A stretch of DNA of 64,000 nt from Anseongella ginsenosidimutans. GTDB taxonomy: Bacteria; Bacteroidota; Bacteroidia; Sphingobacteriales; Sphingobacteriaceae. Shown here one piece after another: positions 26,165-33,302 of this stretch. Within the stretch, counting starts at the first letter, position 1. Every line of letters begins with the position of its first letter. A program made the translations under genes and the position numbers. A model generated the notes under the pieces. That model saw only the letters and a program-made list of their open reading frames with translations, searched no databases and had not been told where the DNA came from. The stretch lies in NCBI RefSeq assembly GCF_008033235.1, contig NZ_CP042432.1, positions 2,976,001-3,040,000 of the forward strand, written 5' to 3'.

Positions 26165-26893
26165 ATGCGCGTACAGCTCTTTATTCCATGTTTCGTTGAT
26201 CAGCTATTTCCAAATACCGCCTTTAACATGGTTAAAGTACTAAAAAGGCTGGGTTGTGAAATTTCCTATAATTCCAGTCAGACCTGCTGCGGTCAGCCGG
26301 CGTTTAATGCAGGTTATTGGGATGAAGCGGCGGCGGTGGCAGAAAAATTTGTTAAGGACTTCAGCAATGCCGATTATGTCGTGTCGCCCAGCGGCTCCTG
26401 TACCGGTTTTGTCCGGAATTATTACCACAAACTCTTGCCTGGCGGCACGAAATTTCCTGTGCCATCGTCTGCGATCCCGGTACAGAAACGCCTTTACGAG
26501 TTTACCGAATTTGTAGCAGACGTACTTCAGGCAAATGAAGTAGGGGCCGTAATGAAGGGCACAGGTACGTATCACGATGCTTGTGGCGCTCTCCGGGAAT
26601 GTAATATCCGGGATGCTCCAAGAAAGCTGCTGGCTCATGTGAAAGGGTTGGAACTTCGGGAAGCGGACGGCTGCGAAACTTGCTGTGGCTTCGGAGGGAC
26701 TTTTGCCGTGAAGTACGAACCTATTTCAGTAGCTATGGCGGAGCAAAAAGTGATCAGCGCGATGGAAACAGGTGCAGAATACATTATTTCTACAGACCTT
26801 TCCTGCCTGATGCACCTGGAAGCATACATAAAAAAGCACAAACATCCGATCAAAACCATGCACATCGCCGACGTACTCGCTTCAGGCTGGTAG
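26165..26893 (+). CDS. lutA: LutA-type CCG-domain subunit of L-lactate dehydrogenase complex
   Basis: 242 residues with two cysteine-rich CCG domains: SQTCCGQPAFNAGYW near residue 40 and CETCCGFGGTFAVKY near residue 175, plus PCFVDQLFPN at the N-terminus and YHDACGALRE in the middle. These Cys residues ligate the subunit's iron-sulfur centre. The three Lut genes are in the order B, C, SDR, A, so the SDR is inserted inside the operon rather than beside it. It starts 13 bases after the SDR gene and closes the operon. Confidence 0.9.
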   Translation: MRVQLFIPCFVDQLFPNTAFNMVKVLKRLGCEISYNSSQTCCGQPAFNAGYWDEAAAVAEKFVKDFSNADYVVSPSGSCTGFVRNYYHKLLPGGTKFPVPSSAIPVQKRLYEFTEFVADVLQANEVGAVMKGTGTYHDACGALRECNIRDAPRKLLAHVKGLELREADGCETCCGFGGTFAVKYEPISVAMAEQKVISAMETGAEYIISTDLSCLMHLEAYIKKHKHPIKTMHIADVLASGW

Positions 26894-27024
26894 GGCGCTT
26901 AAACCGCTGATCAGTTCGCTGCCATCCTGGGTTTCCGGTTGGACATTAAAGCGGGCGTATTCAAAAGAAAGATGCCATTCAACAATAAGTAAGAATCTAA
27001 CCGGGTGGGTCGAAGGTCTATGGA

Positions 27025-27055
27025 TTGACCTGTTTGCATATTTAGTGTAGTTTTG
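27025..27055 (+). promoter_or_regulatory. Bacteroidota-type promoter of the araC-like gene
   Basis: TTG at 27025-27027 and TAGTTTTG at 27048-27055 with a 20-nt spacer fit the -33/-7 consensus exactly. The start codon at 27079 is 24 bases further on, so the regulator has its own promoter, separate from the PUL operon. Confidence 0.65.
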
Positions 27056-27078
27056 TATAGGGATCTATATGCCATTTT

Positions 27079-27951
27079 ATGAAGCCACAATTAGTTAACC
27101 TGGATTATGTCTTACTCGATTCATTCAAGATTAAAGAAATAACAGCTCCTTATTTTACCAATTCACACCATTTTCATAACGACTACGAGTTGGTGTTGGT
27201 GCTGGAGAGTACGGGCAAAAGGGTAATTGGAGATCGCGTAGAGAACTTCAAAGGCGGCGACATGGTTTTTGTCGGCCCGAACCTGCCACATGCCTGGTTC
27301 AATGATAACGAGTACTACAAACAAAAGGAGGGGCTGCTGGCCCGATCGATTGTTACTTATTTTAAAAAGGAATGGCTGGAAAACTGCGTGCTTGCGTTAC
27401 CAGGTGCAGAGAAGCTGAAGAAATTGCTGGTAAATGCCGTAAGGGGAATAAAACTTGAGGGCAAGGCGCGGGAGCGAATCGCCAGCATTCTTATAAACAC
27501 AGGACAATCTAACGGCTTGAAAAAAAGTATTGACATTTTTACCGTCCTATACGAACTATCCGAAGCCAGGGAATACGAAATGCTGACAGGCATCAGTTAT
27601 GTAAATTCCTACAATGAAAATGAAGCGCGGCGTATAAACGAGGTCTACGAGTATGTATTGAAAAATTTCACAACACAGATAAAATTAGAAGAAGTTGCCG
27701 CGATTGCTAACATGTCCCCAAATGCTTTCTGCCGGTATTTCAAAACACATACTCAAAAGAATTTCTCCTACTTTATCAACGAGGTCCGTATTGGACATGC
27801 ATGCAAGCTTTTATTAAAGAAGGATTTGAGTGTTTCCAGGGTTTGCTTCGAGTCTGGCTTTCAAAGTATGACGAATTTCAACAAATTCTTTAAAAGATTT
27901 ACTGGTAAAAGCCCTAATGAGTACCGAAAAGGGATCGTTTCCCTGGAATGA
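27079..27951 (+). CDS. AraC-family regulator with cupin sensor domain
   Basis: 290 residues. The N-terminal half is a cupin-like sensor (HHFHNDYELVLVLESTGKRVIGDRVENFKGGDMVFVGPNLPHAWF). The C-terminal 100 residues carry the double helix-turn-helix of AraC proteins: IKLEEVAAIANMSPNAFCRYFKTHT, then VSRVCFESGFQSMTNFNKFFKRFTGKSPNEYR. It is a likely activator of the upstream sugar/lactate operon, with the sugar bound in the cupin pocket; that role is inferred from position. It has its own promoter at 27025-27055. Confidence 0.9.
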   Translation: MKPQLVNLDYVLLDSFKIKEITAPYFTNSHHFHNDYELVLVLESTGKRVIGDRVENFKGGDMVFVGPNLPHAWFNDNEYYKQKEGLLARSIVTYFKKEWLENCVLALPGAEKLKKLLVNAVRGIKLEGKARERIASILINTGQSNGLKKSIDIFTVLYELSEAREYEMLTGISYVNSYNENEARRINEVYEYVLKNFTTQIKLEEVAAIANMSPNAFCRYFKTHTQKNFSYFINEVRIGHACKLLLKKDLSVSRVCFESGFQSMTNFNKFFKRFTGKSPNEYRKGIVSLE

Positions 27952-28107
27952 TATAATACCTTCATGATCATTTGCTGAAGCTTAGCGACCCGGTTTTGGC
28001 CGGTGGTTTCATTCATCATGAATAACTATATTATAGGTGGCATTCCAGCCTCTAAAACTTGCAAAAGATCCCTCTTAGTGCCAAATTGCGAATTGCCGTA
28101 AGTTACC

Positions 28108-28916
28108 CTAACTCCTTTTCAACTCCCTTATTTCCTCCTGCATTGCCGCAATTGCGGTCATTACCTGGTGGAGTGGTGTGGATTCCGGCAGCTGGCGGGT
28201 ATGGTGACTGTGGTACTTCCAGATTTCCAGGATTTCTTCTGCGGGAACCGTGTAAGGGGCGTAGAGATGGTTGAGGGAGCGGAGGAGGAAGTGGTTTTCT
28301 TTTTTCTGGTAGGTGAGGAGTTTAAAGAGAAGATCATGCCCGTCTGATTTCAGAAGCACGATGCAGGGAGTGCCGGGTTTGAGGGAGGTCCAGTCCTGGA
28401 GGTATTCGGCAACGATGTCCGTGCCTTCGGGGAAGGGAAGCATGGAGTCGCCGGTGGTGGGAAAAATGCGAAAGGTTTTGTTTTTGGGAAGGTTGGGAAT
28501 GTGATACCTGGGGAGCGAAGCAATGAATTCCGGGTCATTGTAGCCGGCGGCATAGCCGGCTTTCGCCTTTACGGGGACGTATTCCACGTTTTCCTGGTTG
28601 CTTTTATTCACGGTAATGGCTAAGATCCGGAGATTGCTGCCTTTCAGGTAGACGTCGTTGCCGGCTTCCAGTTCGCGCAGGTGCAGTTCGCCGAGTTTGG
28701 GTAAGTCCACCTTCAGAAGGCTGTCAATGCTGATGCGGAAATATTCTGAGACGGCCAGGTAGTCCGCCGGCTGGGGGCTTTGGTCTGGCCGTTTTCCAGG
28801 GCATTTAGCTTGGATCGGGTGATGTGAAGTTTTTCGGCCAGCGCTTCCTGGCTTATTTTTTTTCGCTCGCGGAGGAATTTGAGGTTGCTGCAGAAAAATA
28901 TTTTTTGCGATGTCAT
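28108..28916 (-). pseudogene. XRE/S24-family (LexA/CI-like) repressor, single-base frameshift
   Basis: From the ATG at 28916 the protein starts with a helix-turn-helix (NLKFLRERKKISQEALAEKLHITRSKLNALENGQTKAP). The frame then breaks at the GGGGG at 28773-28777 (CCCCC on this strand). One more base would continue it as QPADYLAVSEYFRISIDSLLKVDLPKL, and the second frame runs to 28108. The C-terminal half is an S24 self-cleaving peptidase: Ser in TTGDSMLPF and Lys in DLLFKLLTY. A joined protein has about 270 residues. This is the damage-response repressor type that cleaves itself under RecA control. It is divergent from the polymerase genes at 28990, whose intergenic gap holds a palindrome. Confidence 0.8.
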
Positions 28917-28930
28917 TTTTCTTTGATACT

Positions 28931-28956
28931 ATTAGTGACACATGATTGTCATTAAT
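28931..28956. promoter_or_regulatory. Operator palindrome between repressor and polymerase genes
   Basis: ATTAGTGACA (28931-28940), a 6-base spacer, and TGTCATTAAT (28947-28956) form an inverted repeat with 9 of 10 matched pairs. A further GTGTCA at 28958-28963 pairs with TGACAC at 28936-28941. It lies in the 73-bp gap between the divergent S24 repressor and the polymerase genes, as expected for a LexA/CI-type operator controlling both. Confidence 0.6.
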
Positions 28957-28961
28957 CGTGT

Positions 28962-28969
28962 CAAATATA
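28962..28969 (-). promoter_or_regulatory. Candidate -7 element of the S24 repressor gene
   Basis: On the - strand these bases read TATATTTG, an exact TAnnTTTG match. Transcription would begin inside the neighbouring palindrome, consistent with self-repression. No TTG is seen at the -33 distance. Confidence 0.4.
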
Positions 28970-28989
28970 GGTAAAATATTCTGGTTTGT

Positions 28990-30129
28990 ATGGAAAGGCA
29001 TATCGTACATGCTGATATGGATACGTTTTTTGTGTCGGTAGAGCGGTTGGTGAACAGTAAATTGAAAGACAGGCCGGTGTTGATCGGCGGGGGCAGCGAC
29101 CGCGGGGTGGTGGCTTCATGTTCCTACGAGGCGAGGAAGTTCGGCGTGCATTCGGCCATGCCCATGAAGCTGGCGCTCCGGCTTTGCCCCGAGGCAGTGG
29201 TCGTGCGGGGCGATCATGAGCTGTATAGCAAGTACTCGAACCTGGTTACCGGAATTATCCAGGAGCAGGCGCCGGTGGTGGAGAAGGCGAGCATTGACGA
29301 GCATTATATTGATATGACGGGCATGGATCGCTTTTTTGGGTGCTGGAAGTACGCCGGCGAGCTGCGCGCGCGCATTATCCGCGAAACCGGGCTTCCGATT
29401 TCTTTTGGCTTGTCCTCTAGTAAGACCGTCAGTAAGATCGCTACCGGCGAAGCCAAACCCTGCGGGCAGCGCCAGGTGCTGAGCGGTAGTGAAAAAGGGT
29501 TTCTTGCGCCGCTTTCGATCAGGAAGATACCCATGATCGGGGCAAAAACATACGCTCAGCTGCGCAATATGGGCATTGCCCGATGCGGGACGCTGCAGCA
29601 AATGGAGATGGGCACCTTGTATCGGGTGCTGGGGGAAAATGGCATTAGCATCTGGCGAAAGGCGAACGGAATGGATGCGAGCCCGGTCGTGCCCTTGCGG
29701 GAGCAGAAAAGCATGAGCAAGGAAACTACTTTTCATACCGATACGATTGATATACAGCAGCTTCGAAAGACGCTGGCAGGGATGGTGGATGCGCTTGCTT
29801 TTGATTTGCGGCAGGAAGGGAAGCTTGCCGGCTGTCTTACGTTAAAGATCCGCTACAGCAATTTTGATACCCATACCCAGCAGCTGCGCCTGGGATATAC
29901 CAGTTCGGATAAAGTATTGCTGGAAACGACGATGAGCTTGTTTAAAAAGCTATACAGCCGCAGAATGCTGATCCGCCTCATCGGGATCAGATTCTCTCAC
30001 CTGATCCACGGGTCGCGCCAGGCTGATCTGTTTGCCGATACGCTGGAAGAGATCGAGCTGACCTCGGCGATGGACCGGATACGTAACCGCTATGGCAGCC
30101 GTTCTGTCATGCGTGCAGTATGCCTTTAA
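28990..30129 (+). CDS. dinB: Y-family DNA polymerase (DinB / Pol IV type)
   Basis: 379 residues. It inserts nucleotides opposite damaged bases. The palm motifs are intact: HADMDTFFVSVE at residues 7-18 with the metal-binding Asp residues, and VVEKASIDEHYIDMTG with the Asp-Glu pair. The little-finger domain follows from about residue 240. Near the C-terminus QADLF (in RQADLFADTLEE) fits the beta-clamp-binding motif. Its start lies 73 bases from the divergent S24 repressor, and the dnaE2-like gene follows 27 bases after its stop, so the three make a mutagenesis cassette. The SIDEAYLD consensus has His in place of Ala, which does not remove catalytic residues. Confidence 0.92.
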   Translation: MERHIVHADMDTFFVSVERLVNSKLKDRPVLIGGGSDRGVVASCSYEARKFGVHSAMPMKLALRLCPEAVVVRGDHELYSKYSNLVTGIIQEQAPVVEKASIDEHYIDMTGMDRFFGCWKYAGELRARIIRETGLPISFGLSSSKTVSKIATGEAKPCGQRQVLSGSEKGFLAPLSIRKIPMIGAKTYAQLRNMGIARCGTLQQMEMGTLYRVLGENGISIWRKANGMDASPVVPLREQKSMSKETTFHTDTIDIQQLRKTLAGMVDALAFDLRQEGKLAGCLTLKIRYSNFDTHTQQLRLGYTSSDKVLLETTMSLFKKLYSRRMLIRLIGIRFSHLIHGSRQADLFADTLEEIELTSAMDRIRNRYGSRSVMRAVCL

Positions 30130-30156
30130 ACGACGTATTCTAATCCTGATCCGAAG

Positions 30157-33099
30157 ATGCTGTTGAATGTGCATAGTTATTACAGCCTGCGCTACGGGAC
30201 CCTGAGCCCGGCGGAGCTGATTGAGGGGATGCTAACTCATGGATACGATACGGCCGTGCTGTCGGATATCAACAACAGCACCGGGGTGCTGGAGATGATC
30301 CGGCTGGGGAGGGAAGCGGGGGTGACGATCCTTGCGGGAATGGAGTACCGGAATGAAGGCCGGTTGCTGTATATCGGTATCGCGAAAAATGAACAGGGCT
30401 TCAGGGAGCTTAACGAGCTGATGACAGCCCGTAACCGGGAAGGGGGAACCTTGCCGGAACGTGCGCCGGCATTTAACGATGCCCTGGTAGTTTATCCCTT
30501 CGGCAGCTATTCAGCGCGATCGCTGAGGGAAAACGAGTATATCGGCGTCCGGCCGCCGGAGGTAAACCGCCTGATCATGGAGTCCGAAAAGACCTTGGAG
30601 CGCCATGTGATCCTGGCGCCGGTTTCCTTTGACGCGAAGGATTATAAGCTGCACTGTCAGCTCCGGGCGATCGACCACAATGTGCTGATCTCACAGCTGG
30701 AAGGGGCGCAGGTGGCGCCCCGGGAGGAAGTATTCCTTGAAAAAGGAAAACTGCTTCGCGCATACCAGTCTTTTCCGCAGTTAATACGCAGCACCACGCG
30801 CCTGCTTGCTGAATGCGCGTTCGACTTTGATTTTAAGTCGGTGAAAAACAAAGCGGCTTTTACCGGCAATCACTACGATGATAAACAGCTGCTTTATAAA
30901 TATACGATGGACGGCTTGGTCCGGAGGTATGGGAAAAATGACCGGGTGGCGCGGGAGCGGGCCCTGAAAGAGCTGGATATCATTGATGACCTCCATTTTT
31001 CATCCTATTTTCTGATTACCGACGATATCTGCCGGTATGCCCGGGGGCGTTCGTTTCATTATGTAGGCCGCGGTAGCGGGGCTAATTCCATTGTGGCCTA
31101 CTGCCTGGGCATAACCGATGTCTGTCCGGTAGAGCTGGACCTGTATTTCGAGCGGTTTTTAAATCCAAAACGAAAGTCCCCGCCGGATTTCGATATTGAC
31201 TTCTCCTGGAAGGACCGCGATGAAATGTACGATTATATTTTCCGACGCTACCAAAGCGGTCATACGGCACTGATGGGGGCAATGAGTACATTTCGCGGAC
31301 GCAGCATGATGCGGGAACTGGGAAAGGTATACGGGCTCCCTAAAGGGGAAATTGACCGGCTGATCCATGAACCGCAGCACCTGCTCAACAAGAATGAAGT
31401 CACCGAACTGATCCTTTCGGTCTGCAGCCGGCTGGAGGATTTTCCTAATCAGCGTACTATCCATGCGAGCGGCGTGTTGATCTCCGAACGGCCCCTGACG
31501 CATTATTCCGCACTGGATTACCCGCCCAAAGGGCTTCCCACCATGCAGTTTGACATGTACGTGGCCGAAGACATCGGTTTTGAAAAGTTCGATATTCTGT
31601 CCCAGCGCGGCATCGGACATATCCGTGACTGCCGGGAGATTATTAAACAGAATCGGGGAGAGACGGTCAGTACCGAATGTCCCAAAAGGTTTTTTAGCGA
31701 TCCGAAAATCGCTGAGCAGTTAAGAACAGGGAATACGATCGGTTGTTTTTACATTGAATCACCAGCCATGCGCCAGCTGCTCACGAAGCTGCAATGCGCC
31801 GATTACCTTACACTCGTGGCCGCCTCGTCCATTATCCGGCCCGGAGTAGCTGGCAGCGGGATGATGAAGGCGTTTATCGAGCGTCATCACGATCCTTCCA
31901 AGGTGGTGTACCCGCATCCTGTGTTCCGGGAGCAATTGGAAGAAACTTACGGGGTGATGGTCTACCAGGAGGACGTGATGAAGATAGGCCATCACTTTGG
32001 CGGCCTGGACCTTGCTGACGCGGACGTGCTGCGGCGGATGATGTCAGGTAAATACCGCGATAAAGCTCATCTTGTGGAAATTGAAGAGAAGTATTTTGAC
32101 CATTGCCGGAGGATGGGGTACACCGAAAGCGTATCGCGGGAAATATGGCGGCAGATGGAATCCTTCGCCGGCTACAGCTTTAACAAGGCCCACAGCGCTT
32201 CATTCGCCGTAGAAAGCTATCAAAGCCTGTTCCTGAAGACCTACTATCCGCTGGAATTTATGGTTGCGGTATTAAATAATTACGGCGGGTTTTACCACCG
32301 TAGGGTGTATGTCAACGAAGCGCGCAAAGCCGGGGGAACGGTGACGCCGCCCTGCGTGAACCGAAGCGGATACACGGCAAGTATCGATGGGAAAGAGATT
32401 TACCTTGGCTTTGACTGTTTATTGAACCTGGACAGCAAGCTGGCTTTGGGCATTAGCGTGGAACGGGAGCAAAGCGGACCTTACACCGGCTTGGAAAACT
32501 TTGTACTCCGCACGGGAGCGGGACTGGACCAGCTGGTCATACTCATCCGCGCGGGCGCTTTCCGGTTTCTGGGAACAGGAAAGAAAGAACTCCTCTGGGA
32601 GGCGCATTTGCTGCTGGCGGGACAGAAACGTCAGCAGGAGTCACTGCCGCCGCCGCTGTTCCGGAGCAGCGCTGTAAAGCCGGTGCTGCCTCCGCTGGAG
32701 TCTACCGGCATCGAGGATATCTATGACGAGATTGAGCTGGTAGGCTTTCCCGTTTCGGCAAGCATGTTTGAACTGGCTAAAAGCGGCTTCCGGGGCGACA
32801 GAACTGCCAAAGATCTCGCACTATCGGAAGGGCAAACCCTGCGAATGGTGGGAGACTTTGTAACCGATAAGGACGTACGAACCAAAAATGGAAAACGCAT
32901 GAAATTCGGCACCTTCTTTGACGTCCACGGTGACTTCTTTGATACCATCCATTTTGCGCCTTCGCTGGCGCAGTATCCGCTGCGGGGAAACGGGCTGTAC
33001 CTGCTGGAAGGAAAGGTCGTGCTGGACTTTGGGTGTCCGGCGCTGGACGTGGCCCGCTGCGCGAAATTACCGCTGAAACCGGATCCGCGCAGCGAATAA
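30157..33099 (+). CDS. dnaE2: DNA polymerase III alpha-type polymerase, DnaE2-like
   Basis: 980 residues, shorter than replicative DnaE (about 1160). The N-terminal PHP domain is degenerate: HSYYSLRYG and VLSDINNST lack His ligands of the usual HSHYSLLDG and TDHGN. The polymerase core is intact, with RGSGANSIVAYCLGITD, PPDFDIDFSW (two catalytic Asp) and GFEKFDILSQRG for the third. FAGYSFNKAHSASFAVESYQS is the standard finger motif. An OB fold closes the C-terminus (LRMVGDFVTDKDVRTKNGKRMKFGTFFD). It follows the Y-family polymerase, the arrangement of error-prone DnaE2 cassettes. No ImuA-like gene is visible here. Confidence 0.9.
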   Translation: MLLNVHSYYSLRYGTLSPAELIEGMLTHGYDTAVLSDINNSTGVLEMIRLGREAGVTILAGMEYRNEGRLLYIGIAKNEQGFRELNELMTARNREGGTLPERAPAFNDALVVYPFGSYSARSLRENEYIGVRPPEVNRLIMESEKTLERHVILAPVSFDAKDYKLHCQLRAIDHNVLISQLEGAQVAPREEVFLEKGKLLRAYQSFPQLIRSTTRLLAECAFDFDFKSVKNKAAFTGNHYDDKQLLYKYTMDGLVRRYGKNDRVARERALKELDIIDDLHFSSYFLITDDICRYARGRSFHYVGRGSGANSIVAYCLGITDVCPVELDLYFERFLNPKRKSPPDFDIDFSWKDRDEMYDYIFRRYQSGHTALMGAMSTFRGRSMMRELGKVYGLPKGEIDRLIHEPQHLLNKNEVTELILSVCSRLEDFPNQRTIHASGVLISERPLTHYSALDYPPKGLPTMQFDMYVAEDIGFEKFDILSQRGIGHIRDCREIIKQNRGETVSTECPKRFFSDPKIAEQLRTGNTIGCFYIESPAMRQLLTKLQCADYLTLVAASSIIRPGVAGSGMMKAFIERHHDPSKVVYPHPVFREQLEETYGVMVYQEDVMKIGHHFGGLDLADADVLRRMMSGKYRDKAHLVEIEEKYFDHCRRMGYTESVSREIWRQMESFAGYSFNKAHSASFAVESYQSLFLKTYYPLEFMVAVLNNYGGFYHRRVYVNEARKAGGTVTPPCVNRSGYTASIDGKEIYLGFDCLLNLDSKLALGISVEREQSGPYTGLENFVLRTGAGLDQLVILIRAGAFRFLGTGKKELLWEAHLLLAGQKRQQESLPPPLFRSSAVKPVLPPLESTGIEDIYDEIELVGFPVSASMFELAKSGFRGDRTAKDLALSEGQTLRMVGDFVTDKDVRTKNGKRMKFGTFFDVHGDFFDTIHFAPSLAQYPLRGNGLYLLEGKVVLDFGCPALDVARCAKLPLKPDPRSE

Positions 33100-33117
33100 A
33101 ACGACTCATACCCTGCT

Positions 33118-33292
33118 TCAGCAATCCTTCCACGCACAACCACCGTCTGTTGTTTCAATTTGCAGGGTAGGGGGATGAATGTTGAATTGCTGCATGATGT
33201 TCAATGCCTTGTTCCTGACATCCAACAGCGATTCCCGCCTCAAATTCTTCGGGCAGCTTGTTAACCGGAATGGATTGGCCCTTCTTTTTCAT
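33118..33292 (-). pseudogene. Coding remnants between dnaE2 and phospholipase C
   Basis: The 203-bp gap at 33100-33302 has no intact gene. On the - strand from the ATG at 33292, MKKKGQSIPVNKLPEEFEAG resembles the start of Bacteroidota AraC-type regulators, but it runs out at 33155. A shifted frame reads SLLDVRNKALNIMQQF and TLQIETTDGGCAWKDC, ending at 33118, similar in style to the tail of cation-diffusion-facilitator proteins. Both look like short pieces of former genes. Confidence 0.3.
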
Positions 33293-33302
33293 CACCCCGA
33301 CA

